Assembly: GCA_003049485.1 (NCBI GenBank)
Contig: PYST01000301.1
Coordinates: forward strand, 1-48,146
DNA: 48,146 nucleotides
Direction of reading: 5' to 3'
From: Ophioceras dolichostomum
Taxonomy: Eukaryota > Ascomycota > Sordariomycetes > Magnaporthales > Ophioceraceae
Shown here: one piece after another, positions 10,538 through 22,853 of the stretch
Numbering within the stretch: the first letter of the stretch is position 1
Layout of the letters: each line of letters opens with the position of its first letter
Translations under genes and position numbers: made by a program
Notes under the pieces: model-generated
Seen by the model: the letters and a program-made list of their open reading frames with translations, nothing else
Databases searched by the model: none
Told to the model about the DNA's origin: nothing

Positions 10538-13500
10538 AGGGCTCGAGAGGGGGTCCCTCGTAGCGGGCCGCGTTTTCTTCGGCTGGTGACTCTAAAATGG
10601 GAAGGGCAAGAGTGAACGTGGCTAAACGTCGGTCCCATCAGCATGGCCCTTCTTTGGGGCCGGCAGCCGTACTTGGAGAGTGGCACTCAGGCTTTAATTA
10701 GGATTAAAGTAGGTCAGACTCCGAAGTTCTCAAGAAGCAAATGCCCAGCTAGTCTCTCCAGCCGTCTTTTTACTAATTTTCCCGTCTACATGTTTTTGCC
10801 GCGTCAGGATCTTCGCCGCGCCCTGCCTCTGACTCGTGACGAATATTTTCCTTCTCCGCGCAGGGGATGCTCTTCAGGCTTCTTTGATCCCTTGGCGCCT
10901 AGGCTCTTTTGCTCTCGGGGATGCCGAGTTAAGTTTTGGCCTGCGCCGGTCTTCAGCCGCCGAGAGTCCGACCTCTTCCGTCTTTTGTACTTTGCTTACT
11001 CCCCTTGAGTTCACCTTGTTGCGTGGTCCTTTGCGAGGCATGGCAAGTGGATAAGGACTTGCGGCAGATCGTCCTCCTACTGTGCCCCATCTTCCCGTAT
11101 CTCGTATCTTCCACATGGCGTCTCAAATCTCGAAGTAGGGAACTTTAAGTGCGGCCTTCTCGCAGAGTCACTGATCAAGCAAGCGCTTGAATGACCTCTC
11201 TTCTAAACGCCTTCGGCCATATCCGAACTTATCCCGTCCGTTGTCGACGTTGCGGGTATCGCCATGCGGCCCCTGATCCCCGATTTACGCAGTTTCGTGA
11301 ACACCATGAGCTTGTGGTGTTCCTCGCCGCCTGTGCCGTCCCCTCGTGCATTCATCAGCCACGCTCTGTCTTATACTCTCAATCTTATCTCAAACGGCGT
11401 TGTGCAACTCCCCGTCGCTGGTTGTATTCTCAACTTTAGTCTTTTTGGGCGCAGCAACTCGTCGTGTTACCAACCAACCTCAACCTCACAGCATCCTGGC
11501 GCCTATTCACAACCCGCTTGCGGCTACCAACGAAGGGACTGCCGACGCTGTGGAACCTGGGTTCGGAATTTTGGTTGAGACTCTGGTTGAGACCTTCGAG
11601 CCTCGGTCGACTGCCTCCAAAGGGAGTCTCAGACAGGTTACAGCTGGTGATGTTACTGCAGCAAAAACCGACTGCCTTCCGAGCCTTCGAACGCTCTGGA
11701 CCAGGCCGGCTCAGACTAAGGCACAAGGAGGCTACCTCTATCCACACCCCACACAACGCACAAGTCCGGAGATATTTTGCGGCGACTGATCGGCAGTTGA
11801 CTGCTTCTTCGGTGGCACTGCTGCCCAGAACCACGTCCCTGGAGCCGGGATCGTGCTCCCAAGCGGCTATTGTCTGCCGGGCTACGCCACGCCATTGAAA
11901 TTGCCTGCTATGTTCCAAGCACTGCCATCCGTCTCACTACCGCGGTGCTCGCCTTAGGTGCCATAGTCTCTGCTTCTGGCCTTCGACCCCGAACGTTAGC
12001 CTCCTGCGTTATCTGTTCGAAATCAGTCCAGCATCGAACGCGGCAACCCCCGAAGGATCTGACGGAGCCCAAAACAGGGCAAGGCTGGCGGGGTAAACTT
12101 CCGTTGCATTGTTCGGTCGTCTCATCCTCTTGATGTCACTGACTCAAAGCGTGAGGCTGCCCCGCTACTACTGTGGTTTGACAACTGCGGCGGTTCTTAA
12201 CACTTGACACCCCGTCAGCTCGACCTGATACTGAGAACTCCCTCCGTCAGCCTTGTGTCTGCTCTCGCGCCGCTAGAGACCTTCGGAGAGGTCAACAGAC
12301 AGGGCAGTCTCGCCATCTTCGAAACGGAGAACGGAGTCGGGCATTGACGCGACACTGGCAGAGAGCCGAAATTACTTTCGTGGCGACATTAGAAAAGACT
12401 GGAAGTCCCTTGCGTGCCTCCCCACCCGGCGCTGCCATTTGCATCACCGAAGGGGGAATACGAAACGAAGCTGATCGTGACATTGTCGTGTTGCGTCCCT
12501 GCCCAGCAAACAAGCCGGGACGAAGGAACGGACTCGTATAATGACCATGGTCTTCTAGGTCAGCTTCGGAGGTGGCAAATGCAACTGGCAAGCACTATAG
12601 CACAGAGAAACGACACGAGCAAACTCGCTGAATAGCGGAGCGGTTGGGCTTCTCGTCGTCAGAGCATGACTCCGACGAGTCGCTGGTGCCTTGTATATCA
12701 CCAAGACACCGGCTTTGGGCTCGCATTCGTCACTCCGACGGGCCACAGGGGAGTGAGCCGATGTAAGATCATCGAACTAGCTTCTTAGGACAGGGATGCA
12801 TGACATCTCACGAGGACGGCGAGTTTATGCCCCTAATCTCCTGGGGGAAATCGCCCAAGAGGGGGGAAATGACAGCCCAGCGTCAGTCCGATCTTTCTTG
12901 TGTAACGGTTGAACAGGTGGGATCTGGCCGTTGCTTGGCACCACCCACAGCAAGGCAGTCCTGGCCAGCCCTACAGGAACGAGGAGGAGCTGGCCGAAGG
13001 GTGGGAGGGATGTGGATGGGGCGGCGAGCGGGAGGAGGGAATCCTACCGAATCCACAGCGGTCCAGGAGCCAACCAGCGCCCGACAATCCCCCTAAGCAG
13101 CCCTGCTGACGCAATAGGTACCACACCTTTTGCGAGTGGACCCGTGCTACCCGCGCACAAGGCCAAACGAACACCAACGACATACTGCTGGCGCGCTTGA
13201 GTCGGCTACTGAACGCCGGCGAGCTGGAAAAAAAGACCTAAACAGATCCGCCACTTTATATACCCTATTACGCGTAACTTTCTATCCGTTGCCTTTGCCC
13301 TGTGTGGCCCGTTCTGGCGGAACCTGCGAGGCATTTTGCGGAGACCAAAAATACCTACGTGGACGGGTGACGGAAGCCATCATCTCTCCGCGACGGCGTG
13401 CCCGACAGCATCGTTGGAGCGGCCGCAGACAGACAGCCAAGCGGCAGCCTGCTCCTCTGGCCGCTCGTCCGACATTGAGTGCAAGATGCAGCACAGCAAA

Positions 13501-16500
13501 CGGAAACAACAGGAGCAACACTGGTCTGATCTTTGCCTCCTTCCCTCGATCGTGATGATCGCCCGCCCAACAAAGTTCGGCCAGGGACACGCGCCACGTC
13601 AAAACCCGCTGCAGGATTCCGAGCACTCCATATGCTAGCCACAATCTCCGGCTGATTCACGACTGCCTGGAAGGGAGACCCAAAGACTGCCTGAAAGAGG
13701 CGTCCCGTCTTCCTTCCGTCCCCTGGAGGGGAGTCCTTTTTGTTCTTTCACGCTTCGTTTTGGAGGGGGACGCCCCTCCTTCCGTTTGCTACATACCACC
13801 TACCTCTCTACCACCTTCCGCCGCGTTCTTTGTTGCATTTTGTTGCATCGAAGCCGGATTGCAGCCCACCTTCCTGATTTAGAGACTCTTTTCCCCGGCC
13901 CCGGCCCCTTCCACCTCACGGCAACAGAATCCAGCACTTGTGGAAGGACGCAAAACAACAACGCAGGGTGGACACGACGGTGTTCGACAGATCTATGGGT
14001 CTCAAAGCTGCGAAGGAGCCATCCGCGGGGCGGCAAAACATACGACAGGGTGCGCACTCGACCGCAACAAAGGCAACTGGTACCTACATCTAGGTGGTAG
14101 TGATCATGAACAGCAAGTATTAGGGGTATCAATAGAAATAAGACGGGATGAAGCCTCATCGGGCAAGACCACCTAGCACAACCCCACGAGCCCCTGCCGG
14201 ATGAGCAACATGAACAAGGTAACAATGGTGGACGAAGCCACCGGCACAGGATCGGACTTGCCAGGACTTAGCGATCGAGCATTGAAGCAATACCGGATTG
14301 CGACCTTCCCTGGATGGAAATTGGGAATCACCTCGTCGTACGTACCGCTAGAACTGGCAAGTGTTTTCGAACTACCGGCAAAGAACGCCGTTTGCACTTG
14401 CGCCTGTTGTGTCACAACTCCTTCTTCAGCAGAAATGATGCGAATAAGCATCCGCCTGTCCCCGTCCCTTCATGTCGTCGTTCAACATGCGACTGTGCTG
14501 CTCTACACAGCTTGAAGCCGGCCAATCTGCGCGACCACGCGAGCTTTCTCCGGCTACACAGACCCCTCAGCGACACAGCTTAGCTTCGCAAGGTCGCTAA
14601 CCTGCAGGCCTATTTGACCCCCATACGATCCACTCAGGCCACCTCGGCCACCACCATCGTCGTCCCCATCCCAGTGCTGCGCTGACAGAGCTTCCCGCCA
14701 GCCACAAAACCAAGCATCAAGCATCTCAGATATCATCGCTTCCGGGCTCAATCAGCGTCGCATTTTCCGCCCACCATCAATATTTTCACTCACAAACGAT
14801 GGGCCCCAGTTTCCAGCTTTCCCGCCCTTGCAGCAACGAGGAGAGGACAACTAACCCCAAATGAGTCGGACGGATGAGGGAGACCATCAATGCAATGCCA
14901 TCTCTCCTGGGCGCCCATCATGAGATATTTTCTAACAACCGCGGGCGACTTCACTGGCCCCTCTTTGTCAAACTCCAGTTGATGTTGATTATTGTCTGCC
15001 TAAACACCAATTAGCATGGGGCTCTTCAACATTTCGATACGAATGACTGCCCGAACGCGCCGCCCAATCCCGTACCCGTACCTGCATATGGTGCTGAATG
15101 GCATCAATAACTGTACCAGGTATTCCGTAATCACAGCACAGCAGTCATTCGGCGGTAATTATTCGCACCCTCGTATAGATTCAAAGCACTCTCAGCCATC
15201 TTCTTTCTCTCCTTTCTCCTTCAAGTTTTAACGAGCGCTACACTAGGAGACATCCAGCCAGCCCTTGCAATTACGGGAACGGGTCATTTCGCAGGCATCG
15301 AGGTCAGTCAGTCGTCGTTACTCTCACGGCATTCATCACCCCCACACGCCACATGCCTCAGAGGGCACATCTAGTCGGTACACCCGTTGTACAGATTGCA
15401 CATGACTGGCGACGTCGGGAAAGAAGAGGCAGGCTGCAGCGCCAAAATCTGGCAACGTGCACACCGCTAAGCCTCGTGGAGGACCAGTCGTGCGTCGTGT
15501 CCCAATCTAACCTTTTTCTCGCAGTCATCCCAAGAGTCCAAGACACACTAGATTCCCAACAAATCGTTCGCTTCCGTTTGCTGGCTGCGGTGGCGGCTGG
15601 CGGGTTTAAACAGCGGCACAAGGCGCATGGCTTGGTCGCCTTGCATCACCCTGCTTGGGTCGCCTTGGCCTCTGCTGAACCATCACTGGTATCGTGCCTC
15701 TAGCCCAGACTCACCGAGCGGCGTGCGCAACCACCCGCCCGCAGCCACCGGCAAACAGACAACGAGCTAAAGTTCCCTTGCATCTCCTCCGCCGCCGCCG
15801 CCAACGCCGCCGCCACTAACTGCGGACCCGCACGTCAGTTGCTTGCCAATCCCCAAGGCCAATGCCGGGGCCCTGCTCTCTTTCTCTTGTTTTGCATCCC
15901 TTTCTCTCCCTCTTTCTCTACGCCTCTCTCTTATACACACGTACTCACTATCTTCTCTCCCTATCTGCACAAGATGGGGAAGTCTAGAGGAGGGAAAGAA
16001 AATGGGCGAAAAAAAAAATCTTCAGAATGCCTCGACGAGAACGTCATCATTGTCCCAGCCAACCGACCCCTCTCCTCACGGTCCCGGCCCCGGACCTAAC
16101 GGGCTGATCGGGCTCGCCCTGATGCCGGTCCCTGCTAGCTCCTCCTATCCCACACTAGCTTCTCGGTCCCGTCATCGTCATCCTCGTCGTCGTGTCGTCG
16201 TCGTCACCACCGCTGCCAGGAACTTTCTAGGCCACAAATAGCATTGGGCATTTCGCATCCATGGACGTGTCTATCTGCTGCCCTGCCGCAGGGTGCTGTT
16301 GGCCCTCAACCTGATGCCATGCCGGGACTCGCCTCCCAACCCAAGCCAACGGTCGGCCGCATCCCGCGACCAAGGGTCGTCCGCAGGCACCCCCTTCCTT
16401 CCTCCCTCCCTCCATCGTGTCCATCCGTCCATACGTTGATTCACACAATCTTGGCTTCCCGTCCGTCGCTGGCGGCGCTGCAGGTGTCATTGTCAATGTC

Positions 16501-18246
16501 AAGCAGGGCGTCAAGGTGGCAAGGGGTCAAAGTGTCATGGTATCAGGGCAAGTCAAATGTCAATCTATCCTGCCCAGTAGGCGCTGTCACATCCGACACA
16601 GGGTCTCACACAAGCATATGGACAAGCGCACGCTCCCACGCACACCCCATTCCCAGGTTATATGCACACCCACACGCCCCATATCCCCTCCGGGACCTTT
16701 CTGCCATTCTTCTTACTGCCCGGTCATGTCTCTCGCATTTGGCTTCGGCCACTTGTCTTTCGCCTGTGTCTTTCCACTCCGCAAGTCTGTGTTTGTGTTA
16801 TGAGCATCGCCACGTCCGTTTTGTTCTTGTTTCGTTTCGTTTCACTCAAATTTACTTGATACCTGTCTGCTGTCTGTAACGCACCTGAGGTGCCCAAGAA
16901 CTCACCTCCCCTGCTGCCCTTATCCGTACTGCCTTCGCGGGCCTGGCCCGGCCGCCTGTCACCTGGCCATGCTTCACCCACCCAGTGCCAGTGCCAGTGC
17001 CTGCTATGCTCTCCCGCACCGCAGTCTAACAGAGTTTGTATCTGAACCCTTTCTAATCCTCCCACCCACCGTGCCTGCTCCCCTGCTCCCCCGGACCTTA
17101 GACCCCAGGGAAGTCTACCTCGCTCTAAATATCAACAGCCCGCAGGCCGACGGGCCAGACCACCAGACCGCCATCCGCCCATCCATCCACAGCAGCGTGC
17201 CACCCGTTTTCGTCTCGTGTCCGCGTCTCCGCCGTGTGGGGCCTCCCTTGCTCTCCCTGACTCCCTTTTGCCCCTGAGACTGCATCTAGGTTGCTATTCT
17301 ATGCCGCCGCTTATTTCCACCTACTCCATCAGGGCAAGATGAGTGAACGGCCAGGTCGGACACTAACTCCTCCGGCATCCACCCTCTCTGCCCCTTCCTG
17401 CTATCCCTGCCTCCGTTTCGATCCCTTCTTCTCGAAGGTAGATGGATGTGTTGTCCGGAGGGGGGCCGTTCTGGTCTCAGTCCAAATCGAAAGCCGAACT
17501 AGTCTACCTCGGCTGTAATGCCGAGATAATACTATTCATATCTTTTAGAACGTGGGGATAGGGGACCCCAAAAACGTTCGAACACGTCAGTCATGCGGTG
17601 AGCGAGCCGGGTTGAAAGAGAAGAGAGACCTGGAGGTAAGACGGTGTCACGAGCATCTCGGCCGTACTTAGCCCTGTTAGGAGCTCCATTCACTTTCACC
17701 CTCCAGCAGCCGTTGCATCGCTGGCGCGTTTTCCGTCTCTTCCTTGGCTCCTCATACCAGTTCGGATCTGCATCCATGCCCTCCTGAAGTACTTAGCCTA
17801 CCTCCGTGTCTCTCATACCCCTTACGCCGCCAACCGCGCCGCCTCTCAGTCATTCATCTCATTTGCTAAATATTTCATTGTATCACCATCCTTGTGCGTT
17901 GCGGCTGGTTGTCATCGCCCTCTCGTCGAGACGAATGCCCCTGAAGTATATAAGTCACGCGTGACTCCCTCTCTTGACGGCCGGCTAGATCATCTCGACA
18001 TATGCAAGCATCTCAACCGCAGTAATATCACCACTGCCACCCTCATCATCTCTCGAATTACCTTCAAGCCCATCTCATACATCTCTTCCCGGAATCATCT
18101 TTTCCATATCCTTCACCCTTGCTGTTTGCTGCTTTGACGAACAGCAAGTCTCCTCACGTTTCGTGGCGTGTCACTGTCTCATAACAGGGTTATCCTCCCA
18201 TCGCCTCACAACGCTTCCTCTTTTGACCAACCTGGGAAAATCAAAC
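10538..18246. other. Long gene-poor region, first part
   Basis: No open frame here shows a domain, a convincing start and sustained coding-like codon use. The longest (for example 11346-11789 and 16244-16879) begin at GTG or other non-ATG codons. ATG frames such as 14201-14515 and 11264-11578 are short and unlike any family I know. From about 15800 onward the plus strand becomes strongly pyrimidine-rich. The first 200-300 bases should be the 3' untranslated region of the RNPS1-like gene. No transposon ends, tRNA or 5S rRNA were seen. Confidence 0.55.
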
Positions 18247-18702
18247 ATGGTTTCAGTCTACCTGTCCACGGGCGCCGGTGAGCCAGCGCCTTACCAGCCC
18301 AAGCACTCGGGGAATGCGAAGCTGTGCGGGCCGCAGCATTCAGCCGGCAACACGTGCCCTAAGCCCGCCCCTATCAGTCACTGGAGCGACAGCCCTATGT
18401 CCCCGTACTCTCTCCCTCGACCGGTCAACCCGCCCACCCCGCCGCCGCACGGCCCTCGCCCCGGCCCTCTCACCCCGATTCCTCCGGGAAACCCCACCCC
18501 TCCACCCTCACCGAGGCGAGGTGTCAGCAACGAGGCCGCCGGGTTTGTTGTCACGGCTGCCCTGCTGAGCGCATTCCAGAGGATCTCCCTTCCCGTAGCG
18601 GCGGACTGCGCCGGCGGTCATGCCCGTGCTCCCACTGCTCGCGACCGCCACGGCCACCTTTATGACCGCGCCACCCCCTCGATCGCGATCGTGTCGTGCT
18701 GA
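18247..18702 (+). CDS. Candidate proline-rich hypothetical protein
   Basis: An ATG in a good fungal context (CAAACATGG) opens a 151-residue frame preceded by CT-rich leader-like sequence. By my count about three quarters of its third codon positions are G or C, which resembles the real genes in the window and differs from the other open frames in this gene-poor stretch. The protein has an N-terminal part with four Cys/His-containing segments (about 30-50), a Pro-rich core (about 55-100, with PTPPPHG and PTPPPSPRRG), and an Ala/Val-rich segment (about 105-125). There is no signal peptide. I do not recognise a family. It could be a lineage-specific protein, a piece of a spliced gene or a chance frame. 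No neighbours are close enough to suggest a role. Confidence 0.35.
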   Translation: MVSVYLSTGAGEPAPYQPKHSGNAKLCGPQHSAGNTCPKPAPISHWSDSPMSPYSLPRPVNPPTPPPHGPRPGPLTPIPPGNPTPPPSPRRGVSNEAAGFVVTAALLSAFQRISLPVAADCAGGHARAPTARDRHGHLYDRATPSIAIVSC

Positions 18703-21163
18703 GAGGTGATAGGGGATTCTGCTAGGGGCAAGCAAGAACCATTGGGCGGGATACACTGGCCCTATTGGCTTTGGCGCGAGCCGCCACCGCCACAACGTCT
18801 CGACCCATCGGGAGGTCCCGTGGTTCATACCCAAGGAACGAGAACCGATCCATCATGCCTTCACTTGCCAACCAACCCTCTGACGCCCGGGATATCACAC
18901 ACGCCTTCACCGAGCACAAAAGAGCAAGCCTTCAAAGAACACATTTGCCTAAACACCTAGCCACGATGGATGGGAGGGTAACGAAGTGACAAGAAAGTGA
19001 CGCCGAGACTATGCCTGTCACCTGCTAGCTGCGAGCCTGCGGCGCAGGCTTTCTCGGCTCCCCACCATCCATCGCACACACAACTCAACTCTACCTCTCG
19101 CTCTCTGTCACACATCGCACACTTTGTCTTTTTGATTCTTGTTCCCACATTTCTCTTCCGTGCCACACTCGATCTACGATCTTGCCGCCGTCATCTTCCA
19201 TCCGCCTCATCCGTCTTCAATGCCCCTTTTTTCAACTTTGTTCCTCTGTCGATCATTTGGGCTTTACCCTTTCTTTCTCAGTCTTTGTTATTCTCTCGAT
19301 ACTAAAATCGGCTACTCCGCGTTGGTTGGGGCACACCCATGGCAGGGCAAAGGCGAGGTGGCCCCCAACCCTCAGGCAGAAGAAAAAAAGCAACGCACAG
19401 AAAGTTTCCTTCCTGATCGCCATCATCCTAGTCGGATTCGCATTCCGAAACCCCGAACCCGCGCCCCCTTTTCTGGGACTTTTTTTTTCTTCTGGCTTGA
19501 TTTCTTAGGCTTCCAACCCCCCCGCAACAACGCCTCGCTTTGGAATCGCAGGTGACCAAGATGGACCTCATTAGAAATCATATCATCATCGCCAACTATT
19601 TGGGGGCGGGTTGGTTGTATTTTCCATCTTGTTTTTTTCATTGTGCTGCCTGCGATCCCTCTTCCGTCTTACTATCTCTTGGCCTCTTGTTACTTCTGCC
19701 TTTTCTTCTTGCCCTGCCTCCTGTCCCACAATACTGGCTCCTTTCCTCCAACATGCACTCCTGGTGCGCCTGCAGCACTGCACAAACAGCCTCCCTTGGA
19801 TCTGTTCCCATGGTTCCAGCTCACCTCATTCCTGCCTCAACCTTGTGAACCCCGATCCTCGGCGTGCGCCTGTACTACGGCACCGGCCCGCACGCCGAAC
19901 AGACGAGGATGAGGAGAGGAGACAGACACACATGTTCATACCCACGCCGCCCGTTGAGCCCTTTGAAACACGCGACTTGCGGCTCATCCTTCAATGCCTT
20001 ATACCTTCCGAGCATATGGTACGGGTGGGGGCGTGCTTTGAGGGGTGGATGCACGTAGGGGGCACAGTTCTCAAGGGAGGGGGAGGAGGTCAGGAGGACA
20101 TGCATGTGAAGAGCTGTGGCTTATCCGGTGGCGAACTAGCTGAGTTGAGGGTGCTTTCGTTTCTTGTTTCCCCTTTCCCCACCACCAACCAATCTTCCCC
20201 AAACAGGAGCGGCCGAGAAAGGACTAGGAACGAGGGCTTTGAGGGGTTTGACAATTGTATTTGTGGGGGAGGAAGGGGAGGATGATGACATGATGATGAG
20301 CACCATCACTATGTCAGGAGCTTTTGAGCATGATGGATTTCCTTTTTCTATCTCGGTGCTGGCCCGCCAACCACAATTCCTTCGCCCTCTCGTCTCTCTC
20401 AAACACACAAGGTCTTTGCTGTTCGGTTCTCCATTCGGACACATCAATTTTCTTTCTTTCTTGTTTTTCCTTTTCAACCAAGAAGAATCGTTGGAGAGCC
20501 CTCGGTCTAATGTTTGCGACCTGCTTCAAAAAAACAGCGTGACCGAAGCTCGAGGTGTATCGACGCCCACTCGCTCACCCCCTCTACAAAAAAGCACCCG
20601 ATAGATTTCTAAGTTTTATGTCTTCATCAAGATCGATTTCTATTTCTTCAATTCCATGATCACATCAAGTCTACGTAGCATATCCCCAACCGTGTGACAA
20701 AAATGCAAATGGCATGTTTCGTTTCTTGAACCTCCCACCTTAACAAAAACAATCCCACTTGCTAGAACCAGTGGGCAGAAAGAATACCGCACTTGCCAGG
20801 AGCCGAGGTCAAGTCGCCAGATCTGTGCCAGAATATCTGCTGATTTCTCATTCACGTTTCGTTTCACTAAGGGACTAGTACGTGAGTTCATGTTCGACTA
20901 TACCTGTGGTGCCCCTCTCTTGCGGTCAAGTCTGTGGCGCAGGCCACAGGACCCTGCTACCCGTAGTTCTGGTTACATAGGGAGGTGCTCTAGTAGTATT
21001 CGCCTGTCTATAGTGCCCATGTACCTAAGTTAGTCCACCGAGGAAGTCCCCCACGCGTCCGCGCCCTCCAAACACACACAGGGGGTGCCATGGGCCTGGC
21101 GCGCTTGGCGCGGCGCGAACACCCCAACCAACGACACCGGCCCCATTATACCCAGACGTAGCC

Positions 21164-21196
21164 GAGCCGACTAGGCTAGGCTGGGCTAGGCTAGGC
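21164..21196 (+). repeat. Short TAGGC/TGGGC tandem repeat
   Basis: Several head-to-tail five-base units of the form TAGGC, with one TGGGC variant, follow a GCCGAGCCGAC stretch in the gene-poor region. Confidence 0.75.
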
Positions 21197-21399
21197 AAAG
21201 AAAGGTCACCGCTGTGCAATTGCCCATGCATCACAAAGGACCTTGCATATTGTGAGTTGTGACCATGATATGTGCACCTACCTACCTACATAGGGTCTAC
21301 CCTAATGAGAGAATACCTGGCTGCCTGCTCGTCTATCTACTTAATCTACTAGGTACTTAACGAAGAGTGAGTTTGCAAAGATGTGGGACCATAAAACGC

Positions 21400-21450
21400 G
21401 GGCAACAGCAGCAGCAGCAGCGACAACAGCAACGACAACAGCAGCACTAC
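21400..21450 (+). repeat. Non-coding CAG/CAA triplet repeat
   Basis: A run of CAGCAGCAG units continues as mixed CAACAG and CGACAA units. It is not inside a supported gene. Confidence 0.85.
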
Positions 21451-22853
21451 GAAAGGGGAACCGACAATCCCTCCCCTCCTAGAGTAGTATTCATTTCCAC
21501 CTTGTTCAGAACGGGCTGTTCGCCGAACCCCGGCCGCCAGACTCAGGGGCTGGCTGCTAGTGCCAAGCGCGGGTATACTATATCGATACCACTATAACGA
21601 TTTTATAATTAACGACCCAAGCACATAACTCCCTCTGCTTTACTGTTCCTTCTAGTTTGCGCACCGTCTCAAGCAAAATACCAGGTAGGTACCTACAATT
21701 TTTCAGTTGGTCGCGTTCCCGGCTGATCGTTCGACACCTGATGATTACGCCACGTCTTCAGTGTTCATTCTCGATCTCACCTCATCACGCACTCAGTCTG
21801 TTAGCGGCTGTGCCGAAAAGCCGCCCAGTAGCAAGTAGTAGTACCTGATTGAGCCTGTCGACGTCGTTCGGTCGGCTCAGGGGTTGGGCCGCGTGTAAGT
21901 GAGCACGTGGCGTTTGATAACGATGGCTGCCAGTGTTATTGTGAACAGTCCAGCGTGTATGCGCGATGCGGACTACTTACTAAGGCGTCGGGTATTAGCC
22001 TCTTCTTTTCGGTTTACAACGAGGTACCTACCCCGACCCGGCGACGTGTGCAAGTAGGTGGAAGAACAGAACGGGAGCCCCGGAAGTACCTAGCATCACA
22101 GAGCGAGGCGCGTGGGCCGGCGGAATTTACAAGAGAGGTTGGGTGTTGCAGCGTGTACAGATGCTGGATCTGGTCGCCAGCCGCAATCTGGGGGGGAGGG
22201 CACAGAGAATGCAAGGCGCCATCTTAGCATTCGATAATACCATGGTTAATAGATGCAGGTTTGGTGGGGAGAAAGGGGGAGGAGGCTGGGGTGGAGAGAG
22301 AATTTGAAGAGTGTTGATGTCATTCATGCCGATACTTTCCGCTGGGCCTTGCATTTGCATGGCACAAGGCTCGTGATGGTACTAGTGTGCCTTACTTCAG
22401 TTACCTGTCCTACATTCACAGGATGCACTAGGAGTTCGTTGCTTCCACAGACAGGGCACATGTAGAAACGAACGCATAATGCCCGGCAATGGGGCTTGCA
22501 GTCGATTTAAGGCTTCTGTTCAACAAGGTTCAGTGTTTGGAGAGAGATCTGGCCTCTGTCAAACTCTGAAGTTACCGAAGCTCATACGACACGCCACAAG
22601 AAACGCATCTAGGGTTAGATGCGTCATGGAATAGGTTTAAAGGGTGCAGTTTCTTTCCTTTTCGCATTTCGCCCAAAGGATGGGTCATTTCTCTTCCCTT
22701 CCCGTTTCCCTCTTTACCTCGCCCTAGTTAGCCCTTGGTTCTAGCCGACTCTGGACCCTCGCAAGAAGGATCTGACCAACTCTATCACCACATCACTCTT
22801 TTTTTTTACAGATTATTTTCCGCCTCTGAAACAGCACAGACAGCCACTCAACG

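Larger units (their letters stand above)
18703..22853. other. Long gene-poor region, second part
   Basis: No gene is supported. The first half is pyrimidine-rich on the plus strand (for example 19080-19320 and 19620-19760). Short repeats occur at about 21164-21196 and 21400-21450. The last part is the promoter and leader of the lysophospholipase gene. A T-rich tract ending in TTACAG at 22811 resembles a 3' splice site and could mark a 5' untranslated intron. Confidence 0.55.

Noticed and set aside
11264..12133. Run of overlapping open frames that suggested a secreted or membrane protein
   Set aside because: The most protein-like frame starts at GTG, the ATG frame is in another register, and no intron arrangement gives a continuous convincing product.
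14201..14515. 104-codon ATG frame in the gene-poor region, with a protein-like GLSDRALKQYRIATFPGWKLG stretch
   Set aside because: No domain, mixed third-position use and no supporting splice sites or leader. Left as unproven rather than annotated.
17532..17777. Minus-strand frame starting with a basic RKRRKTRQRCNGC motif that suggested a Zn-cluster regulator
   Set aside because: Only two of the six cysteines of a Zn2Cys6 cluster are present, and no downstream exon with further motifs was found.
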